Positions 1 through 12,175 of a DNA stretch of 64,000 nt are shown one piece after another. The notes under the pieces are model-generated. The model was not told the DNA's origin, made no database searches, and saw only the letters and a program-made list of their open reading frames with translations. Position 1 is the stretch's first letter. Every line of letters begins with the position of its first letter. A program made the position numbers and the translations under genes. This DNA comes from Dillenia suffruticosa (Eukaryota; Streptophyta; Magnoliopsida; Dilleniales; Dilleniaceae). The stretch spans positions 12,573,201 to 12,637,200 of the forward strand of contig JAVTVX010000016.1 in the NCBI GenBank assembly GCA_033439265.1, given 5' to 3'.

Positions 1-2920
1 ATATATATAAAAAGATAAAAAAAGAGAGAGAGGAGATGCTGCGTTTTGGAGTGAAACGCAGCACCTCCCAATTAGGGTTGGAAACCCTAACTTTATCTCC
101 CTCTCTCCCTCTCTCTCTCTTTCCCTTTCTCTCTATCCCCGACTCTTCATCTTCCCGCGGCCGCCGTACTCTCTCCGCCTTCCTCTCGCGAGCAAGCCAT
201 CACCGCTGCTCGCCACCTCTCGTCTCTCCCTCTTTACTTCTCTCTTTCCCCTTTCGGCCGTAAGTCTCACCATCTCTCTCCCTCTCGCTGTCACTCTGTC
301 TCTTCGGGTTCACCACTCCACCGCGGTCTCTCTCCCTTCCGCCACCCATCACCGTAAGCGTGCCACCCATCGCCATAAGCGTCCCACCCACCGCCGCTGC
401 TCCTTCCTCCCACGAGCACTGCCTTTCCGCGCGAGCACTTTGCAGCGCAATCCTCCCTCTCGCGAGCGTGCCAGCCTGTAGTGCCTCATTCCTCACGCGA
501 GCGCACCACAGTGCGCGACCTTCCGCCAACGTGCTACCGCACGAGCGTACCACAGAGTGAGCACGCCACCCTGCTCGCGAGTGACAGCCCACGAACCTCT
601 GCGCAAGTAACTGACTTAGGGTTTTGATCCAAATCTAAGTGTTTAAGACTTAACTCATAAATCTTGTCTTGATAGAGAGCATTGCAGATTTTGGAGTGAT
701 TGAGGAGACATTTGGACGAAGGTCCGAGCTCCGAGAAAACCCTAGGTGAGTGATTTTGATCCCATTCGATTTATTTATTGAATTTAGGATAAATTTAGGA
801 TAAAAAGTCTTGTATATACTAGAATGTAAACTAGATTCGAATAAAATGCATTTTTCGACATTGCATGTGGTTAAATGTGCATAAATTTTGAAGTATATTG
901 GATTGTGCTTTGACTGATTTAAATTGATTTTGGCATGCTGAAACTATGTGGATGAGTACAGAAACTCTGCACATGTTTTGACTTGAAAATGGAATGTTTT
1001 GAAGCATACTGAGTGAGCTGGACGCATGGTCTTATGTGCAAGAAGTTTGGACTTGTTTTAGCTTTGGTTTGAGTACAAAAATATGTCCTTAATTGAACCT
1101 ATGTATGTGCAGATTTTTAGTATGAAAATGGTGTGAAATTATGTGTGTTTTGGCATATGAATGAGATGCAAAAGTGTGCAGATTTTTGGAATGTAAGTGG
1201 TGTGAAAATGTATGCATTATGGTATGGAAATGGGCAGCAAACATGTGCAGAATTTGGCTTGAATTAGTAATAGTATTTGAGTGTTTGTTTGTACATTTAG
1301 AGACTTGAGAAGTGTATGTGAATGTGCAGTAATTTCTGCACTATTGTGTGTATCAAAGGGATAACATTTGATGCTTGTAAAGGGAGGTTTTTGATGTTGG
1401 AATGTGCTGAAGTTTAGGGAGTTCATGTGCTTAAATTGTGAGCATTTTCATGAATGTTGAGTGCAAGGGTGCCATGGGTGCTGGGTGCTACACTGGTGCA
1501 CAGGCAGATGGAGCATGCTGTTTGCTGACTTGATTTTTGCTAAGGGTATTTGAAGTATGCCAACACTTAAATTTTGTAGACTTGTTGTAGATATAAATAA
1601 ACATAAGGAATTAAGGTAGTGACCTAAACTACTTAGACATGGCTTAGAAATTTGGAAGGAAAATACACGCATTTTAGACATTGGGACAATATGTACTCTT
1701 TTTATCGTAACTTCCTTAGCATAACTCCAAATGATATGAAGTTTTCTGCATTGGATTCTAGACATCCTGAGATATGGCCTGATTGATTTGGAGATGAGTT
1801 GAATTTTTTGGTGGATTGTCAAAGTTAGATCATTTACAAAAAAATTACTGTTCTATCCTATTTTTAGGAATAACCTTGTGACTCATTTAACGATCCTCTT
1901 CTGATCTGATTCACTGTGAGACCAAAACGCGAAAGTTTTAGGTCTAGATCTTATGTTTAATTTGAATAAGAACCATCTGATTTGGACTTGTATAGCAGAA
2001 GTTATAGCTTATTTCCCATGACTCCGCAGTGTGAAATCTGTGGACGGTTTGCCTTCATACTATTTGGTGATTCGATTGAAGGGAGCTTTGTTCTACGTAC
2101 TGTGGTTTTATTGGGGAGTGCGCTATCCTCCCCAAATCTGTGAGTGAGATTTATTTCAATACCTTTGTTTAATATGTAAATCCTGTTTTATAACATTTTG
2201 ATAAATGAGCATGATTTGTCGTGTGCTTTAAATGTTTTGCTTGGTTTTGGAACTGACTTTTTGTGAACCGTTGGAGTATCCAAAAATTGGGTTGAATTAT
2301 GAAAATTATGCATCCATATAGTTGAAATGTATAATGTGTCATTTTACGCCATATATTGCATTTGGTTTGTAAACCTGATTACGACACATTCTTGATACGA
2401 TATTCATTTTGGTCTTGAGGGCTTTGGTATGTATTGTTCCGTAGCTATGAAGGACATCGTGAGAGGCGCTTGGGTGGCGTTCGGATATGCCTAGGCCTGG
2501 GGTATCCCACGAGTTGTCGTGATTTTATTAATGACACGGTACTAACCAGGTTGAACCCAAAAAGGGGGAGGATTTGGATACTCTCTCCAAGTCTAGCACC
2601 TGGATGAGGTCCGTCGCCAACGCTGGAGTAGAGAGCACTTTAAATAAATTTGCATATAACACCCCCGGTGCGCCTGTCATAGGACGAGGTAGACCTCTGC
2701 TAAGATACTTTCGACTGACAGCTCTATGATTTTAATGACAGTGTTTTGGATGCATATTTGATTGATAATGCGTGCAAATGATATATTGTTGAAATGAAAA
2801 GTATGATGATTTGAAGTATGATTTGTATACTTAAGTTTTGACACTCCAGTTTCACAATTCTTATTAGACGATTGTTTTTACCCACTCACTCGTTGAGTAT
2901 TCTCTCACTGAGTACTCACC
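1..2920 (+). repeat. Ty3/gypsy LTR fragment (copy a), cut by window start and by a CACTA insertion
   Basis: This stretch aligns by eye with about 56830-58990, inside the 5' LTR of the gypsy element at the right end. Shared landmarks are the GAGAGGAGATGCT block followed by an AACCCTAA motif near 30-100, the block after 2140 (ATTTCAATACCTTTGTTTAA), and the block at 2430-2610 (GTTCCGTAGCTA, TCTAGCACCTGGA). The first ~180 bp of the LTR lie outside the window. The match stops at the GAGTACTCACC motif, where CACTACAAAAAAA begins at 2921, so the last ~690 bp of the LTR are missing here. Short ORFs inside, such as 36-263 and 200-592, are products of CT-rich and GC-rich LTR sequence and are not genes. 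Confidence 0.85.
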
Positions 2921-3405
2921 CACTACAAAAAAACACGTTTTTTGGGACGAACTTTAGCGACAAATTTTTTTCGTTTCAATTTTGCGACGAATTTTACGAC
3001 GAAAACTTTTTTTGTCGCTATTTGCAACGAAATTTCCAACGAAAAAAAAGTTGTAGCTAATTTAGCGACGACCGGAAATTCGTCGCTAATTTTGCGACGA
3101 ATTTATGAATTCGTCGCAAAATTTGAAAAAAAAATTTATTTATATATATTTATTAAATAATTAATTAATTTTGCGACGAATTTAGAAATTCATCGCTAAT
3201 TTTGCGACAAATTTCGGAATTCGTCACAAAATTTGAAAAAAAAAATAAAAAAAAATGAAATATTAATATATATTTATTAAATAATTAATTAATTTTGCGA
3301 TGAATTCTAAATTCGTCGCTAATTTTGCAACGAATTTTCGAATTCGTCGCAAAATTTGAAAAAAAAAATAAAATATTAATATATATTAATTAAATAATTA
3401 ATTAA
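2921..3405 (+). mobile_element. CACTA (En/Spm-type) transposon end
   Basis: The sequence begins CACTACAAAAAAACACG, the classic plant CACTA terminal inverted repeat. It is followed by many copies, in both orientations, of the subterminal motif GCGACGAA / TTCGTCGC. It sits inside gypsy LTR copy a, and the three bases before it are ACC. No matching right end followed by ACC and the rest of the LTR was found, so the element is truncated or rearranged. The same family supplies the ends at 30200 (opposite orientation) and 38488. No transposase coding sequence is visible. Confidence 0.8.
3060..3405 (+). repeat. Three tandem units in the CACTA subterminal region
   Basis: Three head-to-tail units occupy about 3060-3168, 3169-3292 and 3293-3405. 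Each has a GCGACGAATT / AATTCGTCGC stem-like half followed by an AT-rich tail ending TTAATTAATT. Units differ mainly in the length of the A tract and by scattered substitutions. Such arrays of short inverted motifs are the usual binding substrate of CACTA transposases; that role here is inferred. Confidence 0.75.
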
Positions 3406-3539
3406 TTTTGCTAACTTTTGAATAATAATAGTCAAAAAGAGAATAGAACACATTATAGTCGACCGCTCAAAGATCAGAGTCAACTTATACTTAGAAGTTA
3501 GGCCATACACGTGTTAGCTCACTAAGTACATGGCGTTGT

Positions 3540-5445
3540 ACAAGACATAGAGAGTGTGGCACACACATCATAGCACAATGCATGCCACAACACATGCATG
3601 ACACATGTTATTGCATTATATTGCTCAACAATATTGGCATTAGTCGACTTGCTTGGGATACCAAGTTGACTCACCTTCTTAGGACATGGAAAAACTAAGC
3701 AAGCACATGCCTAGATTTACTTGCCTAAATGATGTGCCTAATGAAAAGTGTTAAGGACTTAGATTAACCTATGGGACATTAAGGCTAGTTGACTTGCATA
3801 GTCAACTCATATACCTAGAGACAACTAAGCCATGAGCATAATGTGCATGTACTACATTGACATAACATTAGTTTGACATTAGCATGGAACATGAGCTACA
3901 CTGGCTTTACACACGTATTACATTGGCATGGCATTGACTTAGGACAAGTATGACACAAACATAGTATTAGCTTGGCATGAGCATGACCTTACCATTGCAC
4001 GAGCATAGCACAAGTACTAGCATGACACAAGCCACATACCACAAAGCCATGGCACAAGGCCACTATACATACATTCACAATAGGCAAATGGCATTGTCGA
4101 TTCATGGTTTTACCATAGTTAACTCACCTCTTCTTGACTTAGAAAAATTCAAAGTTTGGAGGTAAAGTACTGATCCTTTGTTGATTATGGATCAATGCTC
4201 TCATGGATTGAACATGAGGAAGTCAATTACCATAATGCTGGAAATCGACCCTTGCTGCTCCGAGAATAGAACACCTCACATGACTTAGAGCCAAGCAACC
4301 CTAGTCACATGACCATAATATCATGCCACATGCATTGAGTCACCTTGCATACACACAATGTACATACATCAAAGTAGATTCAAGTGCCAGTTGACTCATC
4401 AAAATATGGGGGTCGACTATGCCATGTCTCAAAAGATAAGTACCGATCTTTGGACATGCAAGTATCGATCCTTAATATTATAGAAATCCAAGAGCTGAGT
4501 TGGAGTGTGGATGTAATCGACTATCATTGATAGAGACAATCGACTCACCAAGGAGTTAAAAGGAACATAGTGATCAATACTGATCCTTCAAGGTTGGAAT
4601 ATGGGTATTTGGAACTATTCAAAGAATTAAGCCAAGAAGAAGTCAACTATAGAGAAAAAAGGAATCGACTAACTCATGAAGAAACACAGACAAAATTCAA
4701 ATTGCAGTTGACTAATAGAAAAGTATAGTCAACTAGCACATGAGTAATAGTTAGTCTCCAGAAAAGCTATTCGAGTATTTAATGTTTCTCAACAAGCTTT
4801 GAATGACTAGTTTTAAAATTAAATGAGCTCCAATAGTTAGATCATCTTGAGAGGTTACAAATGCAACCACTATTGAAGACCAAACAATCTTTTGGAACTA
4901 TTGTGTACTTTAATTGTTGATCAACACTGTCGATCTTCTCTATTTTATTTCTTCAGTATTGTATTTATTCTGAGCAGTAAATCATCATCTAAGAACTAAG
5001 GCTCAAATTGTGATTTGTGTCTTTGTCTCATATCCTTGCAAGAGATCAAGAAGAGTAGGTCTTCTTGATCTGAGAATTGGTTGTCTCTAAGAGACAAGTA
5101 AGGTTTGCTAGAGTCGTAAAGTCTAGTGTAAGTGATCGGGTGCAACATTTGTAAAGGTTTGACTAGGACCTTGGAACCTAGTTCGGTGTACTATTTGGGG
5201 ATCAAATAATTGATTGAAAACTTTAGGTGGAGCCTGGGAATAGATGTACATTGAGAAGTTGGAACCGCTACAAATCTTTGTGTCGATCGTTCTTCTCTCC
5301 CTTTCTCTATACTCTGTTTTGTTGCTCAAGGTTAGAAAAATACACAAAGTGTCAACAACCTATTCACCGCCCCCCTCTATGTTGTCTAGCCTTAGCTCTT
5401 CAAATTCATTCATATTACTTTTAATTATCTTAAAATTAAGAAAGG
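3540..5445 (+). repeat. LTR-like repeat, copy 1, with GTCGACT-type motifs
   Basis: This region is colinear with about 10355-12175 (copy 2). Matching stretches include GTGTGGCACACACATCATAG against GTGTGACATGCCACAGCACA, the 'cttgacttagaaaaattc...tttggaggtaaagtactgatcc' area near 4130-4180, and the final 'ctattcaccgcc' segment near 5362. The tail resembles the 3' end of the long LTRs of plant SIRE/Maximus-type copia elements (a T-rich stretch, then ATTCACCCCCCTCTA-like sequence), which is why I call it LTR-like. Motifs of the form GTCGACT, GTTGACT or GTCAACT occur throughout. No ORF of interest and no clear primer-binding site follow it, so the clade assignment is tentative. Confidence 0.55.
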
Positions 5446-5608
5446 GACCATAATTTGGATCCTAAAGTAGTCAAAAAGGACCTCCGACTTCTCGGTGGAA
5501 GTAACCATAACTATCGGCTTCCAAACTACCATCACTTTTTCAGTTGTTAATTCTTTTCTAGCCTTTAACTTTAACTCATATAATTATGACTATATCCTAC
5601 TCTACGCG
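5446..5608. other. Short spacer before the solo LTR
   Basis: Sequence between LTR-like copy 1 and the solo LTR. I see no feature in it except the left target-site duplication GAGAT at 5609-5613, just outside this interval. Confidence 0.5.
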
Positions 5609-5613
5609 GAGAT
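5609..5613. repeat. Left target-site duplication GAGAT of the solo LTR
   Basis: Matches GAGAT at 8989-8993 exactly. Five bases is the usual duplication size for LTR retrotransposons. Confidence 0.9.
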
Positions 5614-8600
5614 TGTCACGCCCCGAACCGGGGTCTTGAACAGCCGCCCGTTGTCCTAGATACCGGCTACATTTTTATAGAAAATCGGGCAGAATCTCCT
5701 CATATTTCATTGGTCTCCTAAGTATAATTTGACCTGTATATCAATATTCATCCTGTAAAATAAATAAATGGTCATCCCGACCTCTCCAAAATCAACCAAT
5801 GCCACAGCCAACATCCAGAACAACGCAAGGCTATAAAAATTTCCAGCAGACCTATCCACAAACCTCTACTGTCTGTCCAACTAGAGCATGAGCAGCCGCC
5901 ACACCGAGCAGATATAAAATTTTACATAATATATAATAATTTTCCCAAGTGACATTCAAATACGTACAATCGTCTCAATGCAAATAAACTATGAGAGTTT
6001 CACAAATATATATACATAAATTATACAATCATCCCAGAAATAAATAAATAAGTACATTTATCAAATTAAAATCTCCAATAATCATAGCAGAAGATATGGT
6101 AACATCCATACCCAAACCCGATACTATCAAGTCTACGTCGCAAGAATACAATCACAATAATACTTCCTCAATCCATGACTAATCCTGTAGGAAAGAAAGT
6201 GAGGGGTGAGTATCTATGGGAGGATACCCAGCAAGTGAGGGGATTGATATCATACTATCAATATCAAGGGTGAACTTAGAGTGTCAAAGCATGTAACAAA
6301 TTATCAAGTGTACAAAAATAACGTGTTGTCTCAGAGCAAAACATATCTCAAGGAACACATCAGAAAATAACATATGCATCCATCCATGTATCAAATCACA
6401 TACGTAGAGCCGACCGAACAAACAACCCCGACAATAGTCTACCTAGACCAAGGACGGGCATATTTGGGGTTTTTACTATGCAAATATCAAATAATGACTC
6501 TCTACCCTAATATTGGCCACAGACCTATAAATAATAATAATGATTCATATATATAGTCGGTCATGTATGGTGTCCTGCCCAGTGCGAGACAAAGGTAAAC
6601 TCAAGTCCTCCCCGATGTGGGTCAACCTGGGACACCCATACACATGACGATCTGAAGGATACCTCCGGTCGAATTGGGCACAAGGGGTGCCTCTACCAAA
6701 TGTCCTTCATAGCTACAGAATGCTATAGGAAGTATATCACTATATCACCAAGTCGGTCAGGCACGTAGCCCCATGCATCACATCATCATGTTGGCCGGGC
6801 ATATAGCCCCATGCATCATAACATAACTTCGGTCGGGCGTATAGCCCAAATAGTACATGGAAATACATTTAAAACACGTGCTAATATAATAAAAGCATTA
6901 AAACATGTCAATATGTTAAAAAAAAGAATGACACAGTATCCGGTTATCAAACTCATGGATACATATCAATAAAATCAACAGTTGGGACAGTCCAATGGTT
7001 ACAAAAATATGTCTATCAAAATCCAAAAATTTAGTTTTCACACGTATAGAAATCATGTCATTTGAAAATCGGTAAAACATGATTTGTCAATTAATAGAAG
7101 ATGTCAAAATCCCACTCACTGTATGGGAGAGGGTAGCGTACTGTCCAATAATACTACGAAGTGAAGAAAGAGTACTCCCCTCAATCGATTAAGCGCTATA
7201 TCACTGCAATAAGAGTTTAAACATAACACATTAAAGGTGTTATAGCATTTGGGAATCAAAAGTCACATTTTAACTATCCCTTTCAATTATCCAAATAACA
7301 ACTCCAACCCCTAACAACATGCTATACTTGGGTTCCCTCCAATGTACTGGGCCAAGGCATTGCACATATATAGGGTCACAACTTTCACCTCAAAAATCAG
7401 CATGCATATACCCATAACTTCTCATGTTCATGCCCTAAATTCTATATGCATATCGTCACTAATGCACCACAAAAATCTGTACACATTTGTACTCCTTTAG
7501 TGTAGAAAATCCTGCGCCCTTTCCTACTCTCTATTATGCATTAAAACGCATATGTACACACTTTACTTCATGCCAAATTTCTGCACGTATAATAGCACAA
7601 AAATCCTACACTTAACCTAATTAACCACATACAACATCGGAAAATGCATTCTATTAGAATCTAGTTTATATTTTAGCATATACAAGACTTTTTATCCTAA
7701 ATTTACCCTAAATTTAATAACCAAATCGAATGGGTCCGAAATCCCTCACCTAGGGTTTTTCTCAGATCGCAAACCTTTGTCCGAATGTCTCCTCGATCAC
7801 TCCAAGATCTGTAATGTTACCTATCAAGATAAGGTTTATTAGTTAGGTTCAAACACTTAGATTAGAAGCAAAACCCTAAATCAGTTACCTGCGCTGAGGT
7901 TCACGGGCCGTCACGGGCCCACGGGCCGTTGCGGGCTCGCGGGCTACAGCGAACTCATGGGTTCATAGGTCAGCGGGCCAGTGGGCTTTAGTTAGCGGGC
8001 TCGCGGGTCTGCGGGGCCAGCGGGCTAGTGGGCTAGTGGACCGGCAGGTCTGCAAGCTGATGGGCCTACGGGTTAGCGGGCCTGCGGCTGATGGGACTGT
8101 AGGCTGGCGGGCCTACGGCTGATGGGCTTGTGGGATGGCGAGCCTGTGGCTGATGGGCCTGTGGGCCGGCAGTGGCTCACGGGCCGCCAGCACAGGCGAG
8201 CACTCGTGTGCAGGTATGTTGTGGAGAGCTCGAGCTGTGGCGAGCTCGTTCGATCGCGCGCTCGCGCTTGCGCTTGCGCTGTAACATGCTGGCGGGAAGA
8301 CTCGCTGTTGCTCGATCTCGTGCAAGCGCTGGGTTGCACTCGCGGAGGCTCGCAGGAGGAGATAGTCGTCGTAGGCTATGGCTCAATCGCGTGCAAAGGC
8401 GCACGCTTGCGGGAGGCAGCGGCAGTCGTAAGCGGTCGCATGCGGTGAGTGGGGGAGATCGCGCAGTGGCACGTTAGTAGTGGAGCTCACGACGGTGTGC
8501 AATCGGGAAGGGAGAGCGATCGCGAGAAATCGTGAGAGGGAGAGAAACTGTGAGAGAGAAACCGAGAGGGAAAAAATAAGAAGAAGATGATGATGATGAT

Positions 8601-8988
8601 GATGGTGGTGGGCTATTGGCGGCGGAGCTCGCAGTGAAGGAGGAGCGGCGCTGCGGTGGGGGAGAGAAACGAAGAGTCGGGGAGAGAGAGAGAGAGACAG
8701 ACAGATTAGGGTTTCCAACCCTAATCCCCAAATCAGATTTGGGGACGCAGTGTTTTGCCCCAAAAAGCTGTGTCTCCCCATTTTTTTTTTACACATACAT
8801 ATATTTCATATTCATTTTTCGCTAGAACGCGAATTTCGTGCAAATGGGGTTTATTTCGGTCACGAACCCGACAACTTAAGAATATACCGAAAATAAAATT
8901 TAAAAACCCCCAAAATCAAACACCAATATAAATAAATAAATTTCTTTCTATATAATTAAATTACAGACACCGCAGTATCGGTGTTACA
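5614..8988 (-). repeat. Solo Ty3/gypsy LTR (copy b), complete, with target-site duplication
   Basis: Read on the minus strand, this 3375 bp block starts TGTAACACCGATACTGCGGTG and ends GGGGCGTGACA, the same termini as the 5' LTR at 56653-59676. It is flanked by a perfect 5 bp duplication, GAGAT, at 5609-5613 and 8989-8993. No internal retrotransposon sequence is attached, so it is a solo LTR left by recombination between the two LTRs of a former full element. It is ~350 bp longer than the copy at 56653, partly because of a GC-rich short repeat at 7900-8215. ORFs at 8073-8825 lie in that GC-rich and CT-rich part and are not supported as genes. Confidence 0.93.
7895..8215 (-). repeat. Degenerate GC-rich short tandem repeat inside the solo LTR
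   Basis: A run of variants of GCGGGCT, ACGGGCC and TGGGCCTGTGGG with a period of roughly 10-13 bases. The complementary sequence type (GCGAGCCCACGAG) is seen at the equivalent place in the LTR at 57380-57590 and less regularly near 400-600. It appears to be a length-variable part of this LTR family. Confidence 0.7.
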
Positions 8989-8993
8989 GAGAT
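8989..8993. repeat. Right target-site duplication GAGAT of the solo LTR
   Basis: Directly follows TGTTACA, the complement of the LTR start, and matches 5609-5613. Confidence 0.9.
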
Positions 8994-10339
8994 CACCTAT
9001 ATATGACTTGCAGAGGTTAACTCGAGTGATGAATAAATCCTAGCCTTCCAAGATAAAAAAAAACACATTCCACTTGTGGTCAAACTAAAATTCAATCATA
9101 GTAGTGTTGCTGTCCACTTGTTACATTGATCTAGTGAGGAAATCCAATTGGTTCTATCATGCACATAGTTTACAATCATTTTAAATCTTTAATTGAATTT
9201 TTCTTTATATTTTTTAAATTTACATAAAATGTCAACTCATGAGCATAGCTAGAGAGGTTTGCTTGTACTTGATGCTAATCAAGTTTTGTATGTCAAGCCT
9301 ATAAAAAATGATAGTAGTCCAGTGCAAAAACACATGCCTCAATCAATTAAGCACTTAGAGCAACATGATATCAACAAGAAAAACATATAAGTATGGAAAA
9401 TATTTGCTTTTTTATGTACCACATTTAGAGCCCTTCAACTCAAAGTCATTATCCTTGTTTAAAACCTAACAAAACCCAAACTTGTAATATGAAAACTTCA
9501 ACAACTATTGACAAGATATGTTTTGATAATGAGTAAAACTAGGTTTAATCTCTTATGAAGTGATGTCTCATTTCAATATGTTTTGTTTTTGAGTAATGAA
9601 CTGGATTATGATGAGTAAAGTAAACCTAGGTTGTGATAATGAGAAAAGGATAAGTTTGATGTTAACCAAAATAGAATGATAATTTAGTCGACTCGTGAAA
9701 GAACATAAGTCAACTCACTGGAGGAAGATAGAAAAAGTCAAGCATAGGACACTAGGAGAGGTGATCAACCACACCTAATGCCATTGTCAAGCAAACTAAA
9801 AAATAACATATATTAAGATAACATTTGAATATCTCTAAGAAACTTTCTAAATATTCAATTGTTTGAAAATTTTAAAATTGGATGATTGCCCAAGTAATCT
9901 CTTCAAACATCCATAATCATTGTGTCATACATGCCACATCTACAAAAGCAATTGTAGTACCATAAGTTGACTTATGGAAGTTTGTAAGTCCACTTGATAT
10001 GGTCCATAGTCAAGTTAACAGGACCACAAGTTTACTTATCCACTTGAGTAGTCATTCCTTCACTACTAATGGCAACAAACAAAATTATCCAGGCTAAAAT
10101 AATCACAAATCCCTTACCACCCCAAGTCATTTGCTCGAGTTAGTTTTCCAAAATAATCACAAATGCCTATAGGTGCCCGTATTCCCAACAAAATGGCACC
10201 AATGCCACCTCGTATGTCATCTTCTTGGTTCAAGCCAATGCTAATAAAACTCCAACCAAATGTATCCATGAAAATATTCTTAGAAATATCACACATTGCT
10301 GAGAACAAAATATTGAAACTCCCTTAATGACACTAAGTT
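8994..10339. other. No gene recognised
   Basis: AT-rich sequence between the solo LTR and LTR-like copy 2. After removal of the solo LTR it would join directly to 5446-5608. GTCGACT-type motifs appear from about 9690. A minus-strand ORF of 64 codons at 10114-10308 has a fairly normal amino-acid composition but matches no family I recognise; it has no supporting introns or partners and is not called as a gene. Confidence 0.5.
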
Positions 10340-12175
10340 GCCCATGAGCTAAAGAGTGTGACATGCCACAGCACACAACACATGTACTATCGCTTGAGTC
10401 GACTCACAATCTTACCTAAGTTGAATTACTTAAGACTTAATTGCTTAGAGAATAGAGAAACTAAGCATGCACATGCATCCAAACTGACACCTAGAGGATG
10501 AGGTGTCAATACTACCTGGCTAAGGATATACATTAGCTCATGTTACATTAAGCCTAGTTGACTTTCACATTAGTTGCAGTATACACTAAGAAAGACTTTC
10601 AGTCTACTAAGAGAGAATTAGGCAACCAAGAGAGGACTGAGCCATAAGCACTTAGCATGATGCACGAGCACTACACAAGCATGGGATGAGCATAACACAT
10701 GTGTGAAATTAGCTTAGCATGAGCATTGCATGAGCATGACATTGGCATGGCATTAGCATGGCACTAGCATTGCACACACATAACATAAGATAAGCCACAT
10801 GTCACTAGCCATTGCACTAGGCCATGACACTTTTGTTCACACTTGGTGAATGGTCAAGTCAACTTGCGGTTTCATCCTAGTCGACTCAACTCATCATGAT
10901 TTAGAAATATTCTAAGTATGGAGGTGACGTACCAATCCATTGATGATTAAAGATTGATACTCCCATGTATAAAACATGGGCAAGTCAACTACCATAGTAG
11001 TAGTAGTCAACTTACATATGTGGTACTCAACATAGAAAACTTCACGAGTCTAAGGACATAAGCAATCGTAAAGTATAATGCCACATGACACATGCCATAT
11101 ACCTAAAGCATTATGCCACATGTACTAAGCCATCCTGCATAGGCACAATTCATATATACTAAAGTAGGTTCAGGAGCCAAGTCGACTCATAAGAATGAAG
11201 GAGTTGACTTTCACAAGTCTCAAGAGATGAGTTAGACTTGCGAGTACCGATCCTCAACACTGTTTAAGTCCAAGACCTGACCTAAGGCATAGATGTAGTC
11301 GACTTGTATCGATAGAGGCAGTCGACTCACTTAAGAGCTAAAAGTAAAAATACCTGAGCATAGTGAAGAGTACTAATCCTTGATGTTTGGAGTGCCAAAA
11401 CTTGGAAATATTCATTGAACTAAGCCAGGAAGAAGTTGACTAGGAAGATAGAGGTAGTCGACTCACTCATGAAGCAACGTAAATAAAATTCAAATTGTAG
11501 TCGACTAGAATAAAGGCATAGTCGAATATCAAACAAGCAATTGCTAGTTAAAAAAAATACCTGTTTGAGCATTAAATGACATCCAATGACCTGCAAGGCC
11601 ATATTCATTCTCTTACGGCTAGATCTTTATTCAAGCTATAAATACAACAACATCTGAAGATCAAATAACTTCTGGAACTTCATTACAATATTAATTGAGC
11701 TCAAAATGTGCATTTCATGTTGTGTATCTCAAATTCTTAAGTTGTAATTATCTTGAACTCTAAACAACATATCAAAGCTTTAAGGCTCAACCTTGTAATC
11801 TTCCTTTCTCTCTGAATCTTGTAAGGAACCAAAAAGAAAGGGTCTTCTTCATCTGGGCATAGTTGTTTATGTGAGGAAAGGTTAGGGCTTACTAGCACTG
11901 CGAAAACCTAGTAGGAAGTGTTTTGCGACCAACACTTGTAAAGGTGTAATTAGGTTATATGAAACCTAGATGTTTATACTATTTGAGAGACAGATAGTGG
12001 ATCGAAAAATGCAGATGAAATTTGGGTGTGACTGTACAACGGGAATAATGGAACCACTATAAATAGCTTGCGTTGATTCTTCTCCTTCCTCTAGTGTCTT
12101 CTCTATGTTTCAAGTCTTAAATTCCAAGAAAGCTCTAAAATTGTCAAACCACATATTCACCCTTTAGATAGTTCT
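10340..12175 (+). repeat. LTR-like repeat, copy 2, with GTCGACT-type motifs
   Basis: Second copy of the repeat at 3540-5445, in the same orientation, with many substitutions and small indels. Conserved landmarks include AACTAAGCATGCACATGC, the TTAGAAATATTC...GGAGGTGACGTACC stretch, the CTTTTCTAAATATTC-like area, and the terminal ATATTCACCCTTTAGATAG. The two copies may be the two LTRs of one old element whose interior is mostly gone, or two separate insertions; the divergence is too high to decide by eye. Confidence 0.55.

Noticed and set aside
8073..8825. Several ORFs of 60-137 codons on both strands
   Set aside because: They lie within the GC-rich and CT-rich leader part of the solo LTR and do not match a protein family.
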